DNA of 64,000 bases. Origin: Haliscomenobacter hydrossis DSM 1100 (lineage in GTDB: Bacteria; Bacteroidota; Bacteroidia; Chitinophagales; Saprospiraceae). This document shows, piece after piece, positions 17,602 through 26,502 of the stretch. The notes beneath the pieces are model-generated. The model did no database searches, was not told the origin of the DNA, and saw only the letters and a program-made list of their open reading frames with translations. The stretch is from positions 6,821,001-6,885,000 of the forward strand of contig NC_015510.1 of NCBI RefSeq assembly GCF_000212735.1. The letters are read 5' to 3'. Position 1 is the stretch's first letter; every line of letters begins with the position of its first letter. A program made the position numbers and the translations under genes.

Positions 17602-18486
17602 CTATTGCAACTTAAACCGATACGTCACCGTACCGCACTGGCGATCAACATCACCAGTTGAAAACTTCCATTTTTTGGCATTGTTGACAGCCAGGTTCAC
17701 CAAAGTGCTATTGGAAGTAGTGGAGCCTTTTTGCGTATAATCAGCTGAAACGACCGATCCGTTGGAGTCTACACAAACGGCAATCACGACTGTTCCTTCC
17801 AGTGAGGAGTTATCCGTGATTTTTGGCGCAGACAATACGTTGCGATTACCCAGGTTTCCTCCCACCGATCCTGTTCCGGTGGTAATACCTTCCAGGTTTT
17901 TTGAATTGGGGTCTCCACCGGGGTCACCTTGATTTCCGGGTTTTCCGGTATTGCCTTTGCCAGAGCCTTTTCCACCACCACCAAACAGGCCCCCAATTTC
18001 ATCTTTGGTTGCCTTGGCTTCGGCTTCTTTGCGTTTGCGCTCCGCTTCGGCGCGGTTGCGCGCTTCTTCCTGCTCACGGGCTACCCGATCGGCTTCGGCG
18101 CGGTCTCGGCGTTCTTTTTCCTGGCGTTCCCGGATGGCTACTGCATTGGGATCTTCGGTGGTAACCACCGGTTTTTCTTTGACGGGTGTGGTAACCGGTT
18201 TAGTTACGGGTTTGGTTTCTTTTTGAATTTCCGGTTGAGGTTTTTCCGGCTGCGGCTTTTCCGGTGCAGGCGTAGGCGCCAGAGGGCCAGGGGTGTTGTC
18301 TTCACCTTGGCCTTGATCAGGCAAGCCCAAATTCACCAAAATCCCTTCGGGTGGAGGAGGGGGATCGGGATAATGGAAAAATTTCAAGATCATCAAGATC
18401 AGGACAATTCCAGTTACCGTACTACTGGTGATGTAGGCCTTCCTTTTTCTTTGTTGTTCATCTGGGCTTAAAGCTAGACTAGCCAT
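17602..18486 (-). CDS. tonB: TonB-like energy transducer
   Basis: 294 residues. A single membrane segment (about residues 17-34) is followed by a proline/lysine-rich spacer (about 60-110), a charged Arg/Glu/Ala helix (about 110-165), a glycine-rich linker and a C-terminal TonB-type domain ending in QCGTVTYRFKLQ. It would span the periplasm and pass proton-motive energy from ExbB/ExbD to outer-membrane receptors. It is last of the exbB-exbD-exbD-tonB set, 59 bases after the second exbD, and precedes folC. Confidence 0.88.
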   Translation of the reverse strand: MASLALSPDEQQRKRKAYITSSTVTGIVLILMILKFFHYPDPPPPPEGILVNLGLPDQGQGEDNTPGPLAPTPAPEKPQPEKPQPEIQKETKPVTKPVTTPVKEKPVVTTEDPNAVAIRERQEKERRDRAEADRVAREQEEARNRAEAERKRKEAEAKATKDEIGGLFGGGGKGSGKGNTGKPGNQGDPGGDPNSKNLEGITTGTGSVGGNLGNRNVLSAPKITDNSSLEGTVVIAVCVDSNGSVVSADYTQKGSTTSNSTLVNLAVNNAKKWKFSTGDVDRQCGTVTYRFKLQ

Positions 18487-18545
18487 AGCATTTGATTTTA
18501 AAGTTCTTTATCTGGATGCCGAGTGCATAAGAATTACACAACAGT

Positions 18546-18986
18546 TTAACGATTAAATTTAAACTCGCCAGGTGTATTGACTTGTTTTTTTCCTTCCGAA
18601 GAAAGAATCGCATTGAGGTTGAGGCGTAAGGCCATGTCCATAATGGTTACCACATGCTCTACTGGTGTGCCGGGATCTGGTGCGATGACAAAGGTGTAAG
18701 GTTGAGGTGCATTGCTATTGCGAAACTTCATCTCTTCTTCCAACAGCAGTAGAGAGGTGGCGCGTCCATTCAAAAAGAAATGGCCATCCGTCTCAATTCT
18801 GACTTCATCGGTTCGTTTAGAACTATTTGAAGGCACGGAAGAATTGCCGGGGAGTTGTAAATTTAGCGCGTTGGGGGAAACAACTCCGGAGGTAAGCATA
18901 AAAAAAATCAACAGCAGGAAGATGATGTCGGTCAAAGACGAGACATTAAATTCGGCCATTGGTTTGGTTCGTTTTTTAAGTCCCAT
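18546..18986 (-). CDS. exbD: ExbD/TolR biopolymer transport protein (second copy)
   Basis: 146 residues. The short basic N-terminus and single membrane segment carry the essential Asp in VSSLTDIIFLLLIFFML, and a periplasmic domain follows. Together with ExbB and its ExbD partner at 18990 it would form the proton channel that powers TonB. It starts three bases after the stop of the upstream exbD, with clear translational coupling. The two ExbD copies share the membrane segment but differ in the periplasmic domain, so they may form a hetero-oligomer (inference). Confidence 0.93.
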   Translation of the reverse strand: MGLKKRTKPMAEFNVSSLTDIIFLLLIFFMLTSGVVSPNALNLQLPGNSSVPSNSSKRTDEVRIETDGHFFLNGRATSLLLLEEEMKFRNSNAPQPYTFVIAPDPGTPVEHVVTIMDMALRLNLNAILSSEGKKQVNTPGEFKFNR

Positions 18987-18989
18987 AGC

Positions 18990-19394
18990 TTAACTCTTTG
19001 GTTTTGGTTGGGTGGCTAATATGGATTTAACCTTGAGCTTACCCGCAATTTTCATTACCTCAATGACCTCTTCAAAAGGTGTACCTACCTCAGCGACTAT
19101 GGTTACAGTAAAGTCTTTGTTCTGATTTGATTTAACAAAGGCTGCTTTGATGATTTCCTCCAGTTGTTGGAATTGCACCAAGGTGGCATCGTGATAAAAA
19201 TCGCTGTTTTTGCTGATTCCGATGACGATGGACGTAGGCGCTACCGTTTTTGAATCTGATTCAGGCAGTTCAAAAGGTTTAACCTGCACAAAGTTAGCCG
19301 TGAGCATAAAGAAGATCAACAGCAGAAAAATGATGTCGGTCAGTGACGCGACACTAAATTCTGCGTTAGGTTTTCGACGACGTTTAAGCGGCAT
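18990..19394 (-). CDS. exbD: ExbD/TolR biopolymer transport protein (first copy)
   Basis: 134 residues starting MPLKRRRKPNAEF. The channel helix ASLTDIIFLLLIFFMLT carries the conserved Asp, and the periplasmic part begins near residue 36. It lies between exbB (24 bases upstream) and the second exbD (3 bases downstream) in a compact operon. Confidence 0.93.
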   Translation of the reverse strand: MPLKRRRKPNAEFSVASLTDIIFLLLIFFMLTANFVQVKPFELPESDSKTVAPTSIVIGISKNSDFYHDATLVQFQQLEEIIKAAFVKSNQNKDFTVTIVAEVGTPFEEVIEVMKIAGKLKVKSILATQPKPKS

Positions 19395-19418
19395 AGATTA
19401 AGGTTTTACAGCCAGTAA

Positions 19419-20114
19419 TTATGCAGTAGGCTCCTGAAGGAAATCCATAAAATCAACGGTAGATTGCTCCATTTGATAAATGATTTTATCAATGTTGGCA
19501 ACCAGCAGGTTGTAACCAATCAGTGCAAAAATACCAACACCCAACCCAAATGCAGTGGTTAATAAGGCCTGGTAAATACCACCTGCAAGGAGTGATGGCG
19601 TGATGGATTCAGCAGTAGACATTTGGTAAAATGCCAAAATCATCCCCGTAACCGTACCCAAGAAGCCAAGCATTGGCGCCGCACCAGCAATACTGGCCAG
19701 GTTAGCTAGGTTTTTTTCCAATTTGAAAATTTCGATGTTGCCTACGTTTTCAATGGCGGCATCAATATCACGCAAAGGTTTCCCGATGCGTTGTAGCCCT
19801 TTTTCTACCATCCGTGCCACTGGCGTATCCGTTTTTTGGCAAAGTGACCGTGCCGCAGGAATGTTGCCGGATTGAACACTCATGCGGATGTTGTTCATGA
19901 AGTTTTGGTCAATACGTCCTGCTTTTTTGATGGCCAGGTAACGTTCAACAAAAATGTAAACGGCCAAAAACATCAAGATCAATTGAATCAAAACAATGAG
20001 GATACCAAAGGTGCCACTGTTCAGAATGATGTCCAGCATACTTTGTGAACCAACTTTGGGGGTCGACAGGGAGTCTGCGGTAGTCGATTGTAACAACAAA
20101 ATTTTCAAAAACAT
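19419..20114 (-). CDS. exbB: ExbB/MotA/TolQ-family proton channel protein
   Basis: 231 residues from MFLKILLLQ; the frame opens 31 codons further, but that part has no hydrophobic or conserved character. Three membrane segments are visible (about residues 30-55, 125-150 and 165-190). The family signature is in the last two: SIAGAAPMLGFLGTVTGMI and LLTTAFGLGVGIFALIGYN. It is first gene of the exbB-exbD-exbD-tonB-folC run and provides the pentameric channel around the ExbD helices. A CAAATTTA at 20196-20203 (TAAATTTG on the minus strand) could be its -7 box. Confidence 0.93.
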   Translation of the reverse strand: MFLKILLLQSTTADSLSTPKVGSQSMLDIILNSGTFGILIVLIQLILMFLAVYIFVERYLAIKKAGRIDQNFMNNIRMSVQSGNIPAARSLCQKTDTPVARMVEKGLQRIGKPLRDIDAAIENVGNIEIFKLEKNLANLASIAGAAPMLGFLGTVTGMILAFYQMSTAESITPSLLAGGIYQALLTTAFGLGVGIFALIGYNLLVANIDKIIYQMEQSTVDFMDFLQEPTA

Positions 20115-20437
20115 CGGAAATTGCTTTTTGGTGTTAGGTCTGGTGAATTTGCTTTCAAACGCTGTCCATTCCAGACTAAGTATTTCATGAACGGCCAAAT
20201 TTAACAATTTAAGAATACTTTAATCCGAACCATGCAAAAAATTGTTTTGTAGTTTCAGACAATTGTCGGATATTACCAGCCCAAAATAAATTCAACGAGA
20301 CCCTGAAATTAATACCTTCTGAGCACTTAATACCTTACAACCTCATTCCCAGATTAAAATACAAAATAAGTTACCCTATACAGTAAAGTCCAGATTAATG
20401 AAGGCAGTAAATATTTTTTTGAAAACAGATAAGATAA
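20115..20437. other. Divergent intergenic region, exbB / NYN gene
   Basis: 323 A/T-rich bases without a credible gene. It should hold the promoters of both divergent transcripts. A possible minus-strand -7 box is at 20196-20203. I see no repeat element here, unlike most other gaps of this size in the window. Confidence 0.6.
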
Positions 20438-21385
20438 ATGACAAGCTTTCCACATTCAAAGTCGGGTTTAATCCGCATTGGCGTTTTTTATGACGGCCAC
20501 TATTTTTTGCAGGTAAGCAACTACTACAATTATGTACACGATCGCCGAAGCCGGATCAGCATTCGTGGTTTGCATGATTTTGTACGCAAGCAAGTGGCCA
20601 TTGAAGAAGACGAAGAATTTCACCGTTGCCAAATCATCGATGCCCATTATTTCCGGGGGCGTTTAAGCGCTAGCGAAGCCAGCCAACGTGGCAATTTACT
20701 GTATTTCGAACGCGCTTTTGACGATATCTTGATGAGTGAAGGGGTTTCGGTTCACTACCTGCCCGTAAGAAACTTTCACGGACGTTGGCAAGAAAAAGGC
20801 ATCGACGTATGGTTGGCTCTTGAGGCTTTCGAAATGACTTTTTACAAGCGTTTCGACGTAGTCGTGATTTTGGCCGCCGACGGTGATTATTCTCCCCTGG
20901 TGCGTAAATTGCACTCTTTGGGTAGCCGGGTGATGTTGCTCCACTGGAATTTTGAATATACGGATGAAGAGGGCAACCGCTTTAGCACCCGTACCTCCAA
21001 CGAATTGGTGTCCAGCGTTGCGTACCCAATCGCCATGCACGAAATCATCGATGATTATTCACCCAAGAGTGAAGCAATTGTAAGCAGCTTGTTTGTTCCG
21101 AAAACAGAAGCCAAAGTTTCGCACAAGCAAGGTACCAATTGGCAAAGCTCAGGATCGGGTGAAGCAACCGCATCCGGACCGGATGAATTTCACGACAGTA
21201 CCATTCTTTCGTTGAAAGAGGGTTACGGCTTCATCAAGTTTCCGCCGAATAACGTCTTTTTTCACTTCAGCAGTTTGGTTGATTACGACTTCAATGACCT
21301 GGAGATTGGTGATAGTGTCCAGTTTTCACTTGAACCGAAGGAAGATGGCCGCATGATGGCCAAAGAAGTAATTGTGGTGGAATAA
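20438..21385 (+). CDS. NYN-domain (PIN-like) protein with C-terminal cold-shock-like domain
   Basis: 315 residues. Residues 10-200 form a NYN/LabA-type nuclease domain. The first acidic site is in GVFYDGHYF, a second near KGIDVWLALE and the third in VVILAADGDYSPLVRKL, the expected metal-binding Asp set. A linker of about 50 residues leads to a C-terminal cold-shock/S1-like domain (SLKEGYGFIKFPPNNVFFHFSSL), an RNA-binding fold. Nuclease plus RNA-binding fold suggests RNA cleavage or processing (inference). It is single-gene, followed by a strong terminator. Confidence 0.9.
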   Translation: MTSFPHSKSGLIRIGVFYDGHYFLQVSNYYNYVHDRRSRISIRGLHDFVRKQVAIEEDEEFHRCQIIDAHYFRGRLSASEASQRGNLLYFERAFDDILMSEGVSVHYLPVRNFHGRWQEKGIDVWLALEAFEMTFYKRFDVVVILAADGDYSPLVRKLHSLGSRVMLLHWNFEYTDEEGNRFSTRTSNELVSSVAYPIAMHEIIDDYSPKSEAIVSSLFVPKTEAKVSHKQGTNWQSSGSGEATASGPDEFHDSTILSLKEGYGFIKFPPNNVFFHFSSLVDYDFNDLEIGDSVQFSLEPKEDGRMMAKEVIVVE

Positions 21386-21407
21386 AAAAACGCTGCAAGA
21401 AAAAATG

Positions 21408-21455
21408 ATGGCCAAATTTCAGTTGGGTTAAACTGGGATTTGGCCATTGTTTTTT
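21408..21455 (+). terminator. Intrinsic terminator of the NYN gene
   Basis: Arms 21408-21424 and 21431-21447 pair over 17 positions (two of them G-U), with a six-base loop and a T-rich tract (21450-21455). It is a classic rho-independent terminator just after the NYN stop codon. Confidence 0.88.
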
Positions 21456-21460
21456 AGTAT

Positions 21461-21561
21461 CCCGACGTTAGCACCAGGCCTGAGCTATGCCTACAGCGAC
21501 TCTGTGGTTAAAAAATCGCCTTGTTTGTACACCCTCCACAAGTGGGTGCTAAACTTTTACG
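21461..21561. repeat. MITE-like composite element 2 with outward GTGCTAA boxes
   Basis: The left end, read on the minus strand, is the palindrome CAGGCCTG (21475-21482) followed by GTGCTAACG. The right end, on the plus strand, is the mini-hairpin CCACAAGTGG (21536-21545) followed by GTGCTAAACTTTTACG. The boxes face outward as in the elements at 6952 and 40421, but no RGAT-unit hairpin lies between them here. It sits between the NYN terminator and the FadN-like gene. Confidence 0.6.
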
Positions 21562-21627
21562 TTTTTTAGTAACATTTCAAGAAAAAAAATTCTTTACATT
21601 CTCTATTCCGCTTTCCAACATAATTTC

Positions 21628-21635
21628 TATTTTTG
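21628..21635 (+). promoter_or_regulatory. Possible -7 box for the FadN-like gene
   Basis: TATTTTTG matches TAnnTTTG and lies 57 bases ahead of the start codon at 21692. No TTG box is found 19-21 bases upstream, so support is partial. Confidence 0.35.
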
Positions 21636-21691
21636 TGCAGTTAGCGAAAATTCGCTAAATTCGTAACGCAATCAGAACGCCGCTTTATAAC

Positions 21692-24079
21692 ATGAAAAGA
21701 ATCAGAAAAGCTGCGGTATTGGGTTCGGGCGTAATGGGTGCTGGTATTGCCTGCCATTTGGCCAACATTGGCCTGGAAGTACTAATGCTCGATATTGTCC
21801 CTTTTGACCTCAAAGATGAGGACAAAAATAACCCTGCCGCCCGCAATCGCATCGTCAATCAAGCTTTGGACAACGCCCTCAAATCCAAACCTGCTGCCTT
21901 ATTTGACAAGAGTTTTGCCTCGCGGGTCAAGACAGGAAATTTCGATGATGACATGTCCAAAATCAAAGATTGTGACTGGATCATCGAAGTGGTCGTAGAA
22001 AATTTAGACATCAAAAAGAAGGTCTTCGACAAAGTAGACCAGTACCGCAAAGCGGGATCATACGTCACTTCCAACACCTCAGGTATTCCGATTCACCTGA
22101 TGTTGGAAGGCCGCAGTGAAGATTTTCAGCAAAATTTCTGCGGCACCCACTTCTTCAACCCGCCACGTTACCTGCGCTTGTTGGAAGTGATCCCCACGCC
22201 GAAAACCAAGCCAGAAATGGTGGATTTCTTCATGCAATACGGCGACATCCATTTGGGCAAACAAACCGTATTGTGCAAAGACACGCCAGCGTTCATCGGC
22301 AACCGGGTAGGGGTGTACGCCATGGCCAAAATTTACCAACTCACTACGGAACTGGGCTTGCGCATCGAAGACGTTGACGTCCTCACCGGGCCTTCCCTGG
22401 GGCGCCCCAAAACGGGTACTTTCCGCCTCGGTGACCTGGTCGGCCACGATACTGCGGCCAATGTGATCAAAGGTATCAAGGCCAATTGCCCGGATGACGA
22501 ACAAGCATCCACTTTTGAAATTCCCAAGTACCAGCAATTTTTACTGGACAATAAATTTTTGGGCAACAAAACCGGACAGGGTTTTTACAAAAAAACGGCT
22601 GAAAAAGACGATAAAGGTCGCCCGGTGATTTTGGCGCTTAACCTGAGTACCCTGGAGTACGAGCCCTCCGCCAAGTCCGATCTGGCCAGTTTGAAGTTGA
22701 GCAAAAACATCGACGATTTGCCCAAACGGATTTGTGCCTTGTACGATGCAGCTGACGCTGGCGGACAATTGGTGCAAAAATCCCTCAATGGCCTCTTTGC
22801 CTACGTTTCTAACCGCATCCCTGAAATTACCGATCAGGTTTTCAGCATCGACGATGCCATGAAGGCAGGTTACGGTTGGGAATACGGCCCCTTTGAATAT
22901 TGGGATTTGATTGGTTTGGACAAAGCCATCCAATCCGCTGAAGCGCAGGGTGAAAAAATTGCCGATTGGGTCAAAGAAATGCGTGCTGCCGGACACACCA
23001 GCTTTTACAAGCGTGTAGCCGGACAACGTCTGTGTTACGATCCAGCGGAAAAGGCCTATGTAAGTATCCCTGGCCGCGAGTCCTTGATCGTGTTGGACAA
23101 CTACCGCGACGCTGCTCCGGTTTTCAAAAACAATGAAGTCATCCTGCACGATATTGGCGATGGCGTTTTGTGCCTCGAATTCATCAGTCCACACAACTCC
23201 ATCGGTGAAGGGGTGTTGCGGGGCATCAACGAGGCCATCCAAATCGCCGAGGATGGCGATTGGTTTGGTTTGGTAATTGGCAACAATGGAACCAATTTTA
23301 GTGTGGGTGCCAACATCTTTATGATTGCCCAATTGGCTTACCAAGGGGAGTTTGAAGAATTGAACATGGCGGTCAACATTTTTCAACAAACCACCATGCG
23401 GGCGCGTTATTCCAGCATTCCGGTCGTGGTGGCTACCCAGGGCTATGTTTTTGGTGGGGGCTGTGAGTTGTTGATGCACGCAGACGCTGGCATGGTGTCC
23501 GCTGAATCATACATTGGCTTGGTTGAAGTGGGCATTGGCGTCATTCCCGGCGGTGGCGGCACCAAGGAATTTGCGGTACGCGCTTCCGACGAATTTAAAG
23601 AAGGAGAAGTACTGATTCCTACCTTGATCGAGCGTTTCAAAGCCATTGCCACCGCAAGCGTAAGCACCTCGGCGGCGGAGGCATTCAACTACCGCTACCT
23701 CTTGCCACAGCGCGACTTGATCGTGATGAACAAAGACCGGGCGATTGCCGAAGCCAAGAAAAAAGTGCTGGAACTCGCCCCCAATTATACCCAACCTTTG
23801 CCCAAACAAGTGACTGTACTGGGCCAAACGGGTTTGGCTGCGCTATATGTGGCTGCCAACGAGTTGAAATTGGGGCGCTACGCCTCCGAACACGACATCA
23901 AAATTGCCCACAAAATTGCCTGGGTGCTTTGTGGTGGTGACTTATCGGGTACCCAAATCGTATCTGAACAATACCTGTTGGACCTGGAACGGGAAGCATT
24001 CCTCAGCCTCTGCGGTGAGCAGAAAACTTTGGAGCGGATTCAGCACATGCTGCAAACAAACAAGCCCTTGCGGAACTAA
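21692..24079 (+). CDS. 3-hydroxyacyl-CoA dehydrogenase/enoyl-CoA hydratase, FadN type
   Basis: 795 residues with the FadN domain order: NAD-binding dehydrogenase first (GSGVMGAGIACHLANIG at residues 10-26, then its C-terminal domain to about 390), crotonase fold second (GGGCELLMHADAGMVS and GIGVIPGGGGTKE near residues 590-625). It carries out the hydration and oxidation steps of fatty acid beta-oxidation. The thiolase gene 90 bases downstream supplies the last step. The layout differs from the crotonase-first order of FadB. An octamer hairpin lies between the two genes. Confidence 0.94.
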   Translation: MKRIRKAAVLGSGVMGAGIACHLANIGLEVLMLDIVPFDLKDEDKNNPAARNRIVNQALDNALKSKPAALFDKSFASRVKTGNFDDDMSKIKDCDWIIEVVVENLDIKKKVFDKVDQYRKAGSYVTSNTSGIPIHLMLEGRSEDFQQNFCGTHFFNPPRYLRLLEVIPTPKTKPEMVDFFMQYGDIHLGKQTVLCKDTPAFIGNRVGVYAMAKIYQLTTELGLRIEDVDVLTGPSLGRPKTGTFRLGDLVGHDTAANVIKGIKANCPDDEQASTFEIPKYQQFLLDNKFLGNKTGQGFYKKTAEKDDKGRPVILALNLSTLEYEPSAKSDLASLKLSKNIDDLPKRICALYDAADAGGQLVQKSLNGLFAYVSNRIPEITDQVFSIDDAMKAGYGWEYGPFEYWDLIGLDKAIQSAEAQGEKIADWVKEMRAAGHTSFYKRVAGQRLCYDPAEKAYVSIPGRESLIVLDNYRDAAPVFKNNEVILHDIGDGVLCLEFISPHNSIGEGVLRGINEAIQIAEDGDWFGLVIGNNGTNFSVGANIFMIAQLAYQGEFEELNMAVNIFQQTTMRARYSSIPVVVATQGYVFGGGCELLMHADAGMVSAESYIGLVEVGIGVIPGGGGTKEFAVRASDEFKEGEVLIPTLIERFKAIATASVSTSAAEAFNYRYLLPQRDLIVMNKDRAIAEAKKKVLELAPNYTQPLPKQVTVLGQTGLAALYVAANELKLGRYASEHDIKIAHKIAWVLCGGDLSGTQIVSEQYLLDLEREAFLSLCGEQKTLERIQHMLQTNKPLRN

Positions 24080-24080
24080 G

Positions 24081-24160
24081 AGGGTTCGGAGGTTCGGGAG
24101 TTCGAAGGTTCGAGGGGTTGTGCCCGAACCATGAACCCTCGAACCCCCGAACCCCCGAAC
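24081..24160. repeat. Octamer-unit hairpin, GGGTTCGG type (copy 3)
   Basis: The G-rich left arm (24081-24120) and C-rich right arm (about 24123-24160) are built of 8-base units and are imperfectly complementary. The element fills the co-directional gap between the two beta-oxidation genes and ends nine bases before the thiolase start codon. Confidence 0.9.
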
Positions 24161-24169
24161 TAAAAAAAC

Positions 24170-25339
24170 ATGGAAGCATACATCATCAAAGCATACCGGT
24201 CTGCCGTTGGAAGATCCAAAAAAGGCGGATTCAAAAACTACCGTTCAGATGACCTGGCGGTAGACATCATCAAACACCTCATGGCCCAAGTACCGGAGCT
24301 GGATCCCCGCTTGGTCGATGACGTATTTGTCGGCTGCGCCAATCCCGAAGGTGAACAAGGTTTTCAGATTGGCCGGCAAATCTCGCTCCGTGCACTGGGA
24401 CAGGAAGTACCTGGCGTAACGGTCAACCGTTATTGCGCTTCGGGCCTGGAAACCATCTCGATGGCGGTTTCCAAAATCAAGGCGGGGATGGGTCACATCT
24501 ACCTGGCGGGCGGTACCGAAAGCATGAGCATGATCCCGATGACGGGTTACAAACTGGCGCCTGCGTATTCGGTTGCGAGCACCACGCCCAATTACCTGGC
24601 CAGCATGGGGCATACTGCCGAAGCGGTGGCGCACAAATACGGCATCAGTCGCGAAAAAGCCGATGAATTTGCGCTGCGCTCGCATGTCAACGCGGCCAAA
24701 GCCATTGACGAAGGCAAGTTTTCCGAGGAGATTGTTCCCGTAAAAGTGAAGGAAGTATTTGTGCAAAACGACAAACGGGTGGAAAAGGAATTTACCGTAG
24801 CGGTAGATGAAGGCGTACGCCGCGATACCACCTTGGCCGGTTTGGCTGGCTTGAGGCCTGCTTTTGCCAATGGTGGAGTCGTCACAGCGGGCAACTCTTC
24901 CCAAACTTCCGATGGCGCCTCCTTCGTGTTGGTGGTCAGTGAGGAGATGGTCAAACAATTGGGTCTGAAACCTATTGCCCGTTTGGCCGCTTGCTCGGTG
25001 GGCGGTGTGGATCCGATGTACATGGGCATTGGCCCTTGTGCGGCAATTCCCAAGGCTTTAAAACAAGCAGGGATTGCCCTGAATGACATCGATTTGATTG
25101 AACTCAATGAAGCTTTTGCGGCTCAGGCCTTGGCGGTAGTTCAAGAAGCTGGTTTGGACATCAGCAAAGTCAACGTCAATGGTGGTGCCATTGCGCTGGG
25201 ACATCCCCTGGGCTGTACGGGTGCCAAATTGTCGACTCAACTGTTCAACGAGCTGCGCCGCCAGGGTAAAAAATACGGCATGGTGACGGCTTGTGTGGGT
25301 GGAGGGCAAGGCATTGCGGGGATCTATGAACTGCTTTGA
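24170..25339 (+). CDS. Acetyl-CoA C-acyltransferase (thiolase) of beta-oxidation
   Basis: 389 residues, the normal thiolase length. The nucleophilic Cys89 is in NRYCASGLETI, NEAFAAQAL carries the next conserved site, GGAIALGHPLGCTGAK holds the catalytic His, and TACVGGGQG holds the second Cys. It cleaves 3-ketoacyl-CoA to acetyl-CoA and a shortened acyl-CoA, and works with the FadN-like enzyme encoded just upstream. Confidence 0.95.
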   Translation: MEAYIIKAYRSAVGRSKKGGFKNYRSDDLAVDIIKHLMAQVPELDPRLVDDVFVGCANPEGEQGFQIGRQISLRALGQEVPGVTVNRYCASGLETISMAVSKIKAGMGHIYLAGGTESMSMIPMTGYKLAPAYSVASTTPNYLASMGHTAEAVAHKYGISREKADEFALRSHVNAAKAIDEGKFSEEIVPVKVKEVFVQNDKRVEKEFTVAVDEGVRRDTTLAGLAGLRPAFANGGVVTAGNSSQTSDGASFVLVVSEEMVKQLGLKPIARLAACSVGGVDPMYMGIGPCAAIPKALKQAGIALNDIDLIELNEAFAAQALAVVQEAGLDISKVNVNGGAIALGHPLGCTGAKLSTQLFNELRRQGKKYGMVTACVGGGQGIAGIYELL

Positions 25340-25350
25340 TTGAAAAAAAA

Positions 25351-25512
25351 GTTGAAGAGTTGAAAGGTTGAAAAGTTGAAAAGAGGTCGGTAGTGCAAAT
25401 TTTGCTGTATTGACATCTAATTCTTACCGGGTTCACCAATAAATGGGCGGTGATAAGTACTTAATTTAGGCTTATCCTACTTTTCAACCTTTCAACCCTT
25501 CAACTTTTCAAC
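25351..25512. repeat. Octamer-unit hairpin, GTTGAAAA type (copy 1)
   Basis: The left arm (25351-25383) is four units of 8 bases (GTTGAAGA, GTTGAAAG, GTTGAAAA, GTTGAAAA). The right arm (25479-25512) is the degenerate inverse. The 95-base interior contains CGGTAGTGCAA at 25388-25398, which also occurs, inverted, in the element at 26115-26236. The right arm reaches into the Nudix stop codon. The flanking genes are convergent. Confidence 0.88.
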
Positions 25513-26047
25513 TGCTAAAGGAGATGTGTACCTTCATCAAGGCCATCATCGACAAGGCATCGGTGATTTCACCGCGCAAAACCATATCTATAGCTTCCTG
25601 AAGCGGAACCCTTTTGAGCTGGAGTGATTCAGTTTCTTCGGGTTCTGCTTCACCATAGCTGAGTCCTTTGGCCAGGTAGGCGATGCCATATTCGTCGGTG
25701 ACAGAGTTGGAGGTATGAAAATCGATGATTTGTATCCATTCGCTGGCTTGTATCCCCGTTTCCTCTTTTAGCTCCCGTTTGGCCGTTTCCAGCGGGTCGG
25801 TACCCAGTGGGCAGCCTCCTTCGGGGATTTCCCAGGTGTACTGATCCAGGGTGTAGCGGTATTGGCCGACCAGCCAGGTGTACCCTTGTTCATCAACCGG
25901 GACAATACCGATGGCAATGTTTTTGAAATGTACCACGCCATAAATGCCGGGTGTACCTGCAGGCGTGAGGACTTCACGATGGGTTATTTTGATCCAGCGG
26001 TTGTCGTAGACTTCTTGGATAGAGAGGGTTTTCCAGGGATTTTCCAT
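25508..26047 (-). CDS. Nudix hydrolase, ADP-ribose pyrophosphatase-like
   Basis: 179 residues from MENPWKTLSIQEVYDN. The Nudix box is GGCPLGTDPLETAKRELKEE followed by TGI. REL.EE.GI is intact, while the usual Glu eight positions before the Arg is Thr here, a small deviation. The N-terminal beta region with ITHREVLTPAG fits the ADP-ribose/NDP-sugar hydrolase group. It lies downstream of secG on the same strand, separated from it by an octamer hairpin. Confidence 0.88.
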   Translation of the reverse strand: MENPWKTLSIQEVYDNRWIKITHREVLTPAGTPGIYGVVHFKNIAIGIVPVDEQGYTWLVGQYRYTLDQYTWEIPEGGCPLGTDPLETAKRELKEETGIQASEWIQIIDFHTSNSVTDEYGIAYLAKGLSYGEAEPEETESLQLKRVPLQEAIDMVLRGEITDALSMMALMKVHISFSS

Positions 26048-26114
26048 GATAAAATTTGAAAAAAAAACGGGCAACAGTATACACTATTGCCCGTTTGGTG
26101 CAGATATTTAAAAA

Positions 26115-26236
26115 AGTTGAAAGGTTTAGGGTTGAAAAGTTGAAGGGTTATGACCTTCCACCGTTTTGAGTTAGTGCGTTGATGTTGCACTACCGAACTT
26201 TTCAACTTTTCAACCTTAATCTTTTCAACTTCTCAA
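26115..26236. repeat. Octamer-unit hairpin, GTTGAAAA type (copy 2)
   Basis: The left arm is 26115-26147 and the right arm 26196-26236, in 8-base units. The interior has a smaller hairpin (TAGTGC ... GCACTA) and TTGCACTACCG (26185-26195), the inverse of the core in the element at 25351. It fills the secG-Nudix gap (co-directional, minus strand). Confidence 0.88.
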
Positions 26237-26241
26237 AAAGA

Positions 26242-26502
26242 TTATTGCGAAAGAAGTTGTTCTCCAGCACCACCAATGTTACTCACCATCAGGGAAGCAA
26301 CGATACAAAGGATGAACAATGCAGCGGCCAGGCCCCAGGTAATCTTCTCCACAATCTCAGTCGAACCAGACGCGCCGAACAGTTGGTTGGCTTGACTACC
26401 ACCAAAAGTTGAGTCGATGCCACCACCCTTAGGGTTTTGGATCAAGATAAAAAACATCAACGCGAAACTGACCAATGCGATGATTATAGTAATGAAAGTC
26501 AT
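26242..26502 (-). CDS. secG: Preprotein translocase subunit SecG
   Basis: 86 residues with two membrane segments (about residues 3-20 and 54-74) joined by the loop QNPKGGGIDSTFGG, which is typical of SecG. It is part of the SecYEG channel in the inner membrane and supports SecA-driven export. The start overlaps the stop of the upstream gene by four bases, so the two are translationally coupled. Confidence 0.93.
   Translation of the reverse strand: MTFITIIIALVSFALMFFILIQNPKGGGIDSTFGGSQANQLFGASGSTEIVEKITWGLAAALFILCIVASLMVSNIGGAGEQLLSQ

Noticed and set aside
25508-26047. Inactive Nudix enzyme because of Thr in place of one Glu
   Set aside because: The core REL.EE.GI metal ligands remain, and variation at the other position is not enough to call it inactive.
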